Positions 1 through 7,383 of a stretch of 64,000 bases of DNA are shown piece after piece; positions within the stretch are counted from its first letter, which is position 1, and each line of letters opens with the position of its first letter. The notes beneath the pieces are model-generated. The model saw nothing but the letters and a program-made list of their open reading frames with translations, did not search any database and had not been told where the DNA came from. Position numbers and translations under genes: made by a program. Location of the stretch: positions 1-64,000 of the forward strand of contig NZ_FNOK01000013.1 in NCBI RefSeq assembly GCF_900106995.1, in the 5' to 3' direction. Origin of the DNA: Saccharopolyspora shandongensis (GTDB lineage: Bacteria > Actinomycetota > Actinomycetes > Mycobacteriales > Pseudonocardiaceae).

Positions 1-327
1 CTCAAACGGCTCATCCGCCAGCTCGACCGCAAGATCCACCTCATCGCCGACCGTCACCCCGTGCACCGGGCGAGACTGCTCAAAGACTGGCTGGCCCGCC
101 ACCACGACCGGATCGAGATGCATTTCCTGCCCGGATACTGCCCCGAACTCAACCCCGTCGAACTGCTCAACGGTGACATCAAACATCACGTGACCGCAAC
201 GACAAGCCCTCGCACCAAGTCCGAGCTGGCCGCAGCGACACGCACCCACCTGCGCCGTCGCCAGAACCAGCCCGACCACGTGCGTGCCTTGTTCGGCAAG
301 GAAGAAGTCCGCTACGCCGCCGACTAG
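1..327 (+). CDS. IS630-type transposase, C-terminal part (runs in from the window edge)
   Basis: The reading frame is open from base 1, so the gene begins outside the window; 108 residues are visible. The segment FLPGYCPELNPVE followed by a basic stretch is the C-terminal DDE_3 motif of IS630/Tc1-type transposases, where the Glu of LNPVE is the last acidic catalytic residue. The usual Trp after it (xxW) reads LLNGD here. The protein ends ...EVRYAAD at 327. Whether the upstream part is intact cannot be seen. No terminal inverted repeat was recognised in the following 50 bases. Confidence 0.85.
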   Translation, partial: LKRLIRQLDRKIHLIADRHPVHRARLLKDWLARHHDRIEMHFLPGYCPELNPVELLNGDIKHHVTATTSPRTKSELAAATRTHLRRRQNQPDHVRALFGKEEVRYAAD

Positions 328-635
328 ACACGCCACAATTGCCCTACCCCCCAATAAATAGTGATCTGACCCCTTCGTCTGGACCAAACCCGCCGACGAA
401 AGTCGCCCGCGGAAAAGCCACCCTCGACGGGATCACCAAATCCGCGACACACCACTAGCTCGCAGGCGCGTCGGCGGCACTCGGCCACAGGAGTGCTTGG
501 GCGACGATCACGCGGTCGCCGTTGAAGGTCACCGCCGGGCCTTCGTGCAAGCGGCAGCCGAGCGCGATCGCCTCGCTGACCCGGCGTCGGAAAGGCTCCG
601 CCCAATTCGTCCCGAAGGCGATCGGGCCGGACACC

Positions 636-700
636 GGCGGCGATTTCGCGCGAAATCGCCGCCCCTCCCCCACGGCGAATGTCGATTTCGCGCGAAATCG
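636..700. repeat. Two copies of the TTTCGCGCGAAA palindromic repeat
   Basis: The first copy (636-663) is a perfect 28-bp palindrome centred on TTTCGCGCGAAA. The second (683-700) is a perfect 18-bp palindrome with the same CGATTTCGCGCGAAATCG core. They lie in the 485-bp spacer between the convergent transposase tail and the acyl-CoA dehydrogenase. Nothing else in 328-810 looks coding. Related copies sit at 13953-14056 and 44738-44765. Confidence 0.9.
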
Positions 701-810
701 CCGCTCTGCGTCCACCGCGTCACGTCGCGTGCGTGCCAACATCCTCAGCCCGAAAGCGCCCCTAGGCAGCTTCGGCCGGTCTGTTCTGGCGGAGGCGCCA
801 TTAGCCGGGA

Positions 811-1941
811 TCAGCGGTAGAGGTCGCGGGCGATGATGGTGCGTTGGACTTCCGAGGCTCCTTCGTAGATTCGGGGTGCTCGGACCTCTCGGTAGAGGTG
901 TTCCAGCAGGTGTCCTTTGTGGAGCGCTCGGGCTCCGTGGATCTGGACCGCCGCGTCCACCACGTACTGGGCCGTCTCCGTGGCGAAGAGCTTCGCCATC
1001 GCCGAGCGCCCGGCCAGGTTCTGCTCGCCCGCGTCGTAGGCCGACGCCGCCGAGTAGACCAGCAGGCGGGCCGCTTCGGTGCGGGTGGCCATCTCCGCCA
1101 GCGGGTGCGACACGGCTTGGAGGTCCTTGAGCGTTCCGCCGAAGGCGCGGCGCGCTCCGGCGTGCTCGACCGCCGCGTCCAGGGCCGCTTGCGCCATGCC
1201 CACCGCGAAGGCGCCGACGCTGGGGCGGAACAGGTCCAGGGTGCGCATCGCCACCCGGAAGCCCCGATCCTGCTCCCCCAGCAGCTCCGCGCGGTGCACC
1301 CGGACCCCGTCGAAGACCAGCCGGCCGATCGGGTGCGGGCTGATCATGTCCAGGTGCTCGCCGGAGAGCCCCGGGCGGTCGGCGGGCACCACGAACGCGC
1401 TCACACCCCTGGCACCGGCACCGGCCGTCGTGCGGGCGAACACCGCGTAGAAGTCGGCTTCCGGCGCGTTGGAGATCCAGACCTTCTCCCCGGTCAGCCG
1501 CCAGCCGTCGCCGTCCGGCTCGGCGACCAGTTCCAGCGCTGCAGCGTCGGACCCGGCCTCGGGCTCGGTGAGCGCGAACGCCGCGACCGCATCCCCGGCC
1601 GCGACAGCCGGAATCCAGCGCCGCACCTGCTCGTCCTGGCCGGACTGCAGGACCGGGTAGCTGCCCAGGCCCTGCAGCGCCAGCGCGGTCTCGGCCTCGG
1701 TGCACACTCGCGCCAGCGACTCGCGCAGCAGGCAGAGGTCCAGCGAGGCCGCCTCCCGCGATCCCGCACCGCCGGGGAAGAGCTTGGCCAGCAGGCCCTG
1801 CTCCCCCATCGCCTTGATCAGGTCCCGGTTGACCGAGCCGGGCGCGCCGGCCTCGGCCAAGGGGCGCAGCTGTTCCGCGGCGACCCGGCCCACCCGTTCG
1901 GCGAACTCGCGCTGCTGCGCGGTGAGTGCGAAGGCGCTCAT
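811..1941 (-). CDS. acyl-CoA dehydrogenase of the aromatic-CoA island
   Basis: A 376-residue FAD-dependent acyl-CoA dehydrogenase. Visible hallmarks are the FAD-binding ALTEPEAGSD and EKVWISNA stretches in the middle domain and RIYEGASEVQR near the C-terminus; the Glu of YEG is at the usual catalytic-base position of one subgroup. Its ATG overlaps the stop of the upstream two-domain monooxygenase by four bases (ATGA), so the two are translationally coupled and probably act in one pathway. It probably oxidises an alicyclic or ring-opened CoA thioester made after ring attack. The substrate is inferred from context only. Confidence 0.9.
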   Translation of the reverse strand: MSAFALTAQQREFAERVGRVAAEQLRPLAEAGAPGSVNRDLIKAMGEQGLLAKLFPGGAGSREAASLDLCLLRESLARVCTEAETALALQGLGSYPVLQSGQDEQVRRWIPAVAAGDAVAAFALTEPEAGSDAAALELVAEPDGDGWRLTGEKVWISNAPEADFYAVFARTTAGAGARGVSAFVVPADRPGLSGEHLDMISPHPIGRLVFDGVRVHRAELLGEQDRGFRVAMRTLDLFRPSVGAFAVGMAQAALDAAVEHAGARRAFGGTLKDLQAVSHPLAEMATRTEAARLLVYSAASAYDAGEQNLAGRSAMAKLFATETAQYVVDAAVQIHGARALHKGHLLEHLYREVRAPRIYEGASEVQRTIIARDLYR

Positions 1942-4307
1942 TGCATCCCTTCCGGTTCTGCGGGGTTCCAGCGCGCGTGGGCGGTGCCCCGGCCGCCGCT
2001 GCGGATCAGCTCCAGGCGGGGTTTCGGCCCGTCGGTGCGCCCGGTCTGCGGCTTGCGCCGACCGGCCCGGAACTGCTTCGGCCACGCCGCACCCGGGCCG
2101 TCGTAGTCCTGCTCGATCGCCGCATGCAAAGTCCACTGTGGATCGTAGAGATGGGTCCGGCCGACCGCGCACAGATCGGCGCGGCCCGCCAGGATCAGCG
2201 AGTTGACGTCGTCGTAGGAGGAGATGGCGCCGACCGCGATCACCGCGATGTCGTGCTCGCGCGCGACCTCGTTGCGGATCCGGTCGGCGAACGGCGTCTG
2301 GTAGCTCCGGCCGAACGCCGGGCGCTCGGCCTTGACCACCTGCCCGGTGGAGACGTCGATGCCCGCCGCGCCGTGCTCGGCGAACGCGCGCGCGACGCGC
2401 ACCGCCTCGTCGGCGTCCACCCCGCCCTCGTGCCAGTCGGTGGCCGAGATCCGCACCGTCATCGGCCGGTCGGCCGGCCACACCTCGCGGACCGCGTCGA
2501 AGACCTCCAGCGGGAACCGCAGCCTGCCCGCCAGATCGCCGCCGTAGTCGTCGGTGCGCTGGTTGGCCAGCGGGGAGATGAAGGACGACAGCAGGTAGCC
2601 GTGTGCGCAGTGCAGTTCGAGCACGTCGAACCCGGCCCGCGCGGCGGCTTGCGCGGCAGCGACGAACTGCTGCTTGATCTCGGCGAGCTCGGCCGCGGTG
2701 AGCTCGCGCGGCGTCTGGTTCGCGGGCGAGTACGGCAGCGGCGAGGGGCCGACGACCTCCCAGTTCCCCTCGTCCAGCGGGTCGTCGATGCCGTCCCACA
2801 TCAGCTTCGTCGACCCCTTGCGGCCCGAGTGCCCCAGCTGGACGCCGATCTTCGCGGCGGTGTTCCCGTGCACGAAGTCCACCACCCGCCGCCAGGCCGC
2901 CTCCTGCTCCGGGGTGCACAGGCAGGCGCAGCCCGGCGTGATCCGCCCCTGCTCGGACACGCACAACATCTCGGTCATCACCAGCCCGGCCCCGCCGAGG
3001 GCCTTGCTGCCGAGGTGCACGAGGTGGAAGTCGTCCGGCACGCCATCGACCGCGCTGTACATGTCCATCGGCGAAACGACGACGCGGTTGGGCAGCTCCA
3101 GCGGGCCGAGCCGCACCGGCTGGAACATCGGCGGCCGGACCTCGCCCGCGCCGGCGAACCAGGAGTCGATCCCGGCCACGAACTCCGGGTCGCGCAGCCG
3201 CAGGTTGTCGTAGGTGACGCGGCGGCTGCGGGTCAGCAGGTTGAAGGCGAACTGCTCGGGATCCTGGTGCACGTACTGGCCGATGTTCTCGAACCACTCC
3301 AGGCTGGCCTGCGCCGCTCGCTGCGTGGAGGTCACCACCGCACGCCGCTCCGCTTCGTACGCCTCCAAGGCTTCCTCGACCGAGGGCCGCTCCTGCAGGC
3401 AGGCCACCAGCGCCAGCGCATCCTCCATGGCCAGCTTCGTGCCGGAGCCGATGGAGAAGTGCGCGGTGTGCGCGGCATCGCCGAGGAGCACGACGTTGCC
3501 GCGCCGCCACGAGTCGCAGCGCACGGTCCGGAAGTTCAGCCACTTCGAGTTGTTGGCGAAGACCTCGTGGCCGGCCAGGGTGTCGGCGAACAGCTCCCGG
3601 ATCAGCTCGATGGACTTCTCGTCGCTGTCGCCGGGCCTGGTCGAAGCCGAGGCGGCGAAGTCGGCGAATCCGGCGCGCCGCCAGACGTCCTCGTGCATCT
3701 CGACGATGAAGGTGCTGGCGTCGCGGCTGTAGGGGTAGCCGTGCAGCTGCATGATGCCGTGCGGCGTGTCCTGGATGACGAACTTGAACGCGTCGAAGAC
3801 CAGGTCGGTGCCCAGCCAGATGTACTTGCAGCGCCCGGTTTCCACGCCGGGCCGGAAGGCCTCCGGGTATCGCGCGCGCACCGCCGAGTTCGCGCCGTCG
3901 GCCGCGACCACCAGGTCGTAGTCGGCGGACAGCCGCTCGACGTCCGGCGCCTCGGCCTGGAAGTGCAGCGCCACGTCCAGTTCGCGGCACCGGTCCTGCA
4001 GGATGCGCAGCAGCCGCTTGCGGCTCATCGCGGCGAAGCCGTGGCCGCCGGAGGTGGCCGAGGCGCCCCGGTGGTGCACGTCGATGTCGTCCCACCTGGC
4101 GAATTCCCGTTGCATGGCGCGGAAGATCCCGGCGTCGGCGTGCTCGATGCCGCCGAGGGTCTCGTCGGAGAACACCACGCCGAATCCGAAGGTGTCGTCC
4201 GGCGCGTTGCGCTCCCACACCGCGATCTCGTGCTCCGGGCCGAGCTGCCGCAGCAGCGCGGAGAAGTACAGACCGCCTGGACCGCCACCGATGACCGCGA
4301 TGCGCAC
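1938..4307 (-). CDS. anthraniloyl-/salicylyl-CoA monooxygenase-reductase (fused flavoprotein)
   Basis: A 789-residue fusion. Residues 1 to ~365 are a PHBH-like flavin monooxygenase with the dinucleotide motif VIGGGPGGLY at the extreme N-terminus and LLGDAAHTAHFSIGSG further on. Residues ~390-765 are an old-yellow-enzyme-type reductase barrel (PNRVVVSPMDMYS, GVQLGHSGRKGS). This order is that of 2-aminobenzoyl-CoA monooxygenase/reductase of Azoarcus and of SdgC-type salicylyl-CoA 5-hydroxylases; both attack an aromatic CoA thioester. Coupling to an acyl-CoA dehydrogenase, and a RidA and SDR divergently beside it, favours the anthraniloyl-CoA route. No CoA ligase is present in the window. Confidence 0.85.
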   Translation of the reverse strand: MRIAVIGGGPGGLYFSALLRQLGPEHEIAVWERNAPDDTFGFGVVFSDETLGGIEHADAGIFRAMQREFARWDDIDVHHRGASATSGGHGFAAMSRKRLLRILQDRCRELDVALHFQAEAPDVERLSADYDLVVAADGANSAVRARYPEAFRPGVETGRCKYIWLGTDLVFDAFKFVIQDTPHGIMQLHGYPYSRDASTFIVEMHEDVWRRAGFADFAASASTRPGDSDEKSIELIRELFADTLAGHEVFANNSKWLNFRTVRCDSWRRGNVVLLGDAAHTAHFSIGSGTKLAMEDALALVACLQERPSVEEALEAYEAERRAVVTSTQRAAQASLEWFENIGQYVHQDPEQFAFNLLTRSRRVTYDNLRLRDPEFVAGIDSWFAGAGEVRPPMFQPVRLGPLELPNRVVVSPMDMYSAVDGVPDDFHLVHLGSKALGGAGLVMTEMLCVSEQGRITPGCACLCTPEQEAAWRRVVDFVHGNTAAKIGVQLGHSGRKGSTKLMWDGIDDPLDEGNWEVVGPSPLPYSPANQTPRELTAAELAEIKQQFVAAAQAAARAGFDVLELHCAHGYLLSSFISPLANQRTDDYGGDLAGRLRFPLEVFDAVREVWPADRPMTVRISATDWHEGGVDADEAVRVARAFAEHGAAGIDVSTGQVVKAERPAFGRSYQTPFADRIRNEVAREHDIAVIAVGAISSYDDVNSLILAGRADLCAVGRTHLYDPQWTLHAAIEQDYDGPGAAWPKQFRAGRRKPQTGRTDGPKPRLELIRSGGRGTAHARWNPAEPEGMQ

Positions 4308-4390
4308 CGCGGGCTCCTTCCGTCGGTTCCGCTCCCGGCAGCGTATGCCGCATTGCGCACGACCGTCAATTTTACGTAATATCGCTTCCC
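4308..4390. promoter_or_regulatory. divergent promoter region of the aromatic-CoA island
   Basis: An 83-bp spacer between the leftward monooxygenase-dehydrogenase pair and the rightward SDR-RidA pair. It is locally AT-rich at its right end and contains the 8-bp palindrome TTACGTAA at 4372-4379, a candidate operator. The PaaX-type regulator downstream is the nearest candidate to bind here (inference). Confidence 0.5.
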
Positions 4391-5146
4391 GTGACGACGA
4401 GAAACTGCCTGGTCACCGGAGCCGGTAGGGGCATCGGTCGCGCCATCGCCCAGCGACTTTCCGAGTCCGGCAACCGCGTCGCGCTCACCGCGCGAAGCGC
4501 CGGGGAGCTCGCCGAGGCCGCCACACAGCTACCCGGGCCGGCGCTCGACCTGCCCGCCGACCTCGCCGACCCACAGGCCCCGAACCGGGTTTTCGACGCG
4601 GTCGAACGCGACTGGGGGCCGGTCGAGGTCTTGGTGCTCAACGCGGGCACCGCGACCTCGGCGCCGCTGACCGCGACGACCGATGAGGACTGGGAACGCG
4701 CGCTGCAGATCAACCTGACCGCGCCGTTCCGCTTCCTGCGCCGCGCGGTTCCGCCGATGGTCGAACGCGGCTTCGGCCGGATCGTGGTGATCGCGTCGAT
4801 GGCCGCCAAGCGCGGCGACCCCTACGTCAGCGCCTACACCGCCAGCAAGCACGGCGTGCTCGGGCTGGTGCGCTCGGCCGCCGCGGAGCTGGCCAGGACG
4901 GGTGTCACGGTCAACGCCGTGTGCCCCGGCTTCGTCGACACGCCGATGACCGAACGCACCATCGACAACATCACCGCCAAGACCGGGCGGAGCGCGCAAC
5001 AGGCCCGCAGCGCGTTGGAGGGCAAGCAACCCATCGGCCGGCTGATCAGCCCGGACGAGGTCGCCGACGTCGTGGAGCTGTGCGTGCGCAACGCCGCGAT
5101 CAACGGGCAAGGGATCACTGTGGACGGAGGAGCGGTGCAATCATGA
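4391..5146 (+). CDS. short-chain dehydrogenase/reductase (3-hydroxyacyl-CoA dehydrogenase-like)
   Basis: A 251-residue classical SDR. The N-terminal cofactor motif is TGAGRGIG, followed by NAG in strand 4, the catalytic Ser in the IVVIASMAA region and YTASK for the Tyr/Lys pair. The C-terminus ends in the VDGGA motif typical of FabG-like enzymes. The GTG start is 84 bp from the divergent monooxygenase, and its stop overlaps the ATG of the RidA gene (ATGA). In this setting it could oxidise a hydroxyacyl-CoA intermediate formed after ring cleavage; the substrate is not visible from sequence. Confidence 0.9.
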   Translation: MTTRNCLVTGAGRGIGRAIAQRLSESGNRVALTARSAGELAEAATQLPGPALDLPADLADPQAPNRVFDAVERDWGPVEVLVLNAGTATSAPLTATTDEDWERALQINLTAPFRFLRRAVPPMVERGFGRIVVIASMAAKRGDPYVSAYTASKHGVLGLVRSAAAELARTGVTVNAVCPGFVDTPMTERTIDNITAKTGRSAQQARSALEGKQPIGRLISPDEVADVVELCVRNAAINGQGITVDGGAVQS

Positions 5147-5562
5147 CCATCGAACGGATCAACCCCGCGGAACTGGCCCGCCCGGCGGGTTTCTCCCACG
5201 CCGTGGTGGCCTCGGACTGCCGCCTGGTGTTCCTGGCCGGGCAGACCGCGCTCGACGCCGACGGCAAGATCGCCGGGGACGGCGTCGTCGCGCAGTTCCG
5301 GCAGGCGCTGGGCAACCTGCTCACCGCGCTGCGCGCCGCCGGGGGCAGCCCCGAGCAGGTGACCGAGCTGACCGTCTACATCGTGGACGTGGACGACTAC
5401 CGCGCGCACGCCCGGGAAATCGGCGCGGTGTGGCGCGAACTCGCCGGACGGGACTACCCGGCGATGGCCGGGATCGGCGTGCAGCGCCTCTGGGACGCCG
5501 AGGCGCTGGTCGAGATCAAGGGCACCGCCGCGATCCCCGCCGAAGCGGTCAGCGCGCCGTGA
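5143..5562 (+). CDS. RidA-family enamine/imine deaminase
   Basis: 139 residues, the normal RidA (YjgF/YER057c) length. VFLAGQTALDADGKI near the N-terminus and the C-terminal ALVEIKGTAAIP are family signatures. A typical RidA has a substrate-carboxylate-binding Arg late in the protein (often CxxR or IEIxA); that Arg is not obvious here, so the substrate may differ. GGAGG at 5126-5130 precedes the ATG, which overlaps the SDR stop. The product of anthraniloyl-CoA monooxygenase/reductase is a cyclic enamine, so a RidA that removes the amino group would fit this pathway well (inference). Confidence 0.85.
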   Translation: MTIERINPAELARPAGFSHAVVASDCRLVFLAGQTALDADGKIAGDGVVAQFRQALGNLLTALRAAGGSPEQVTELTVYIVDVDDYRAHAREIGAVWRELAGRDYPAMAGIGVQRLWDAEALVEIKGTAAIPAEAVSAP

Positions 5563-6424
5563 CGGCGTCGACGTGGTCGTGGGCCTGCCGCTCCAGCAGG
5601 GCCTTCAGCTCGAAGAACACCTCCGCGGCCACCGCCCCGTTCCAGTCCTTCGGCAGCAGCTCGGCGGGCAGCCCGGGGTCCAGGTAAGGCAAGCGGCGCC
5701 AGTCGGTGAGCACGCGCACGTAGTCGGCGAAGGCCTCCGGCCCGCGCGGCGACCGGCGGCGCCGCCACCGCCGCAGCACCGGCTGGTGCACCCCGATGAA
5801 CTCGCCGTAGAGCTCCTGCAGCTGCTCCAAGTCCCACCACTGGGCAACCTTGGTCCGCAGATCGCCGAAGGCGAGGTGCTCGGCGTGGAACAGATCCGCG
5901 TAACCGGCCAGCTCGTAGCGCTGCAGGACGCTGCTCGCCGCTTCGCGCAGGTCGGCCGGGGCGATCCACACCCCCGGCGCGGCGGTGCCGAAGCCCAGGC
6001 GCGTCAGTTGGGTGCGCAGCACGTGCCGCTTCTGCCGTTCGGACTCCGGGACCGAGAACACCGCCAGCACCCACCCATCGGTGAGGGTGGCGCGCTCGCG
6101 GCGGAAGATCCGCTCGTCGCCTTCGCGCAGGATCTCCAGCGCGGCACCGGACAGCTCGTAGCCCGCCGCCCCGCCGCGCCGCTCGGCCAGCAGGATGCCG
6201 CGCCGCTTCAGCCGCGAGATCGACGAGCGCACCGCGGGCTCGTCGACGCCGAGATCGGCGAGCAGCCGCACCAACGACGCCACCGACAGCCAGCCACCGG
6301 CCTCCCGCGCGTACAGGCCGTAGAGGGTGACGATCAGCTGCCTGGGCTGCATGCCGCGGCCGGTCATCTCGCTCACCACGGCATCGCCCACCGATGCGCC
6401 ATCCGTCACGATGTCCGTCGTCAC
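5549..6424 (-). CDS. PaaX-family transcriptional regulator
   Basis: A 291-residue protein with the PaaX layout: an N-terminal winged helix (PRQLIVTLYGLYAR... VRSSISRLKRRGIL), a central region with GWVLAVFSVPE, and a C-terminal PaaX_C domain. PaaX proteins are repressors of phenylacetyl-CoA and related aromatic-CoA pathways, often released by the CoA thioester. The chosen GTG sits in the palindrome TCACGTGA (6421-6428) and has no clear ribosome site; a shorter start at an internal ATG (MTGRGMQ) is possible. The 3' end overlaps the RidA gene tail-to-tail by 14 bp. Confidence 0.85.
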   Translation of the reverse strand: MTTDIVTDGASVGDAVVSEMTGRGMQPRQLIVTLYGLYAREAGGWLSVASLVRLLADLGVDEPAVRSSISRLKRRGILLAERRGGAAGYELSGAALEILREGDERIFRRERATLTDGWVLAVFSVPESERQKRHVLRTQLTRLGFGTAAPGVWIAPADLREAASSVLQRYELAGYADLFHAEHLAFGDLRTKVAQWWDLEQLQELYGEFIGVHQPVLRRWRRRRSPRGPEAFADYVRVLTDWRRLPYLDPGLPAELLPKDWNGAVAAEVFFELKALLERQAHDHVDAVTAR

Positions 6425-6584
6425 GTGAACACGATAACAGCGGTCGCGCGGGCCGACTCGATCCACAGTGCCGCACCCGAATTCCCCGCCGTACCGGACG
6501 AAATCCCGGCGCATTGGCAACGCCCCGGGCGCGAAGTAGGATCCCGCACGTCGTCGAAGTTCCCGGAATCCGGAGGCGAAGAAC
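6421..6584. promoter_or_regulatory. divergent spacer between paaX-like gene and cyclase operon
   Basis: A 160-bp region that must hold the promoters of the leftward regulator and of the rightward cyclase-decarboxylase pair. TCACGTGA (6421-6428) is a perfect palindrome overlapping the regulator start, a natural place for autoregulation. The ribosome site CGGAGG for the cyclase lies at 6571-6576. No clear -10/-35 pair was picked out. Confidence 0.4.
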
Positions 6585-7361
6585 GTGGCCGTCCTCGACG
6601 AACTGCTGCGGGCGCTGACGTCCGGCCGGATCAGCGTCATCGACCTGACCGCGCCCCTGACGTCCGACGTGCCCGTCCTGCGGCTACCGGAGCCGTTCGC
6701 CAACACCATCGGCTTCAGCCTGGAGGAGATCAGCCGGTTCGACGACCGCGGTCCCGCCTGGTACTGGAACAACATCCACACCGGGGAGCACACCGGCACC
6801 CACTTCGACGCGCCGGTGCACTGGATCACCGGCCGCGACGGCCTCGACGTCGCCTCGGTCCCGCCCCGGCAGATGATCGGCCCGGCCGCGGTGCTGGACT
6901 GCTCCGCGCAAGTCGCCGACGACCCGGACTTCCTGCTGGAGACCGAGCACATCCGCGAGTGGGAATCCGCGCACGGCCCCCTGCCCGAGGGCGGCTGGTT
7001 GCTGATGCGGACCGGCTGGGACGCGCGCAGCGGCGATCAGGCGGAGTTCCTCAACGCCGACGACAGCGGCTCGCACACCCCGGGGATCTCGCCGGACTGC
7101 GCCCGCTGGCTGGCCGAGGAGAGCGCCCTGATCGGCATCGGCGTGGAGACGGTGGGCACCGACGCCGGGCTGGCGCCCACCTTCGAACCGGCCTTCCCTT
7201 GCCACTCGTTGCTGCTCGGCGCCGGCAAGTACGGACTCACCCAGCTGCAGAACCTCGCGCTGCTGCCACCCACCGGAGTGGTACTGATCGCCGCGCCGCT
7301 GCCGATCGTCAACGGCTCCGGCAGCCCGACGCGGGTCCTGGCGCTGATCGAGCAGGACTGA
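6585..7361 (+). CDS. cyclase-family metal hydrolase (isatin hydrolase / kynurenine formamidase type)
   Basis: 258 residues with the diagnostic HTGTHFDAPVH motif: His69, His73 and Asp75 are the expected metal ligands and His79 the next conserved His. The family includes kynurenine formamidase (KynB) and isatin hydrolase (Mn2+, opening isatin to isatinate); both lead to anthranilate. The start is GTG with CGGAGG upstream. The gene is followed after 22 bp by a ThDP-dependent decarboxylase, the partner expected for isatinate to anthranilate, so isatin hydrolase is preferred here over kynurenine formamidase. No tryptophan dioxygenase or kynureninase is nearby. Confidence 0.8.
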   Translation: MAVLDELLRALTSGRISVIDLTAPLTSDVPVLRLPEPFANTIGFSLEEISRFDDRGPAWYWNNIHTGEHTGTHFDAPVHWITGRDGLDVASVPPRQMIGPAAVLDCSAQVADDPDFLLETEHIREWESAHGPLPEGGWLLMRTGWDARSGDQAEFLNADDSGSHTPGISPDCARWLAEESALIGIGVETVGTDAGLAPTFEPAFPCHSLLLGAGKYGLTQLQNLALLPPTGVVLIAAPLPIVNGSGSPTRVLALIEQD

Positions 7362-7383
7362 CCCACCGGTAGGAGGGAACGCG

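Noticed and set aside
636-700. CRISPR repeat
   Set aside because: The units are perfect palindromes with too few copies and unequal spacers in one locus; no cas gene is present.
1926-4379. 817-codon rightward open frame opposite the monooxygenase
   Set aside because: It is the antisense shadow of the monooxygenase-reductase: repeated Arg/Gly/Val/Asp words, no domain, no ribosome site. The leftward frame has all family motifs.
6585-7361. kynurenine pathway cluster
   Set aside because: No tryptophan 2,3-dioxygenase or kynureninase lies nearby, and the ThDP decarboxylase partner fits isatinate better. Kept as an alternative only.
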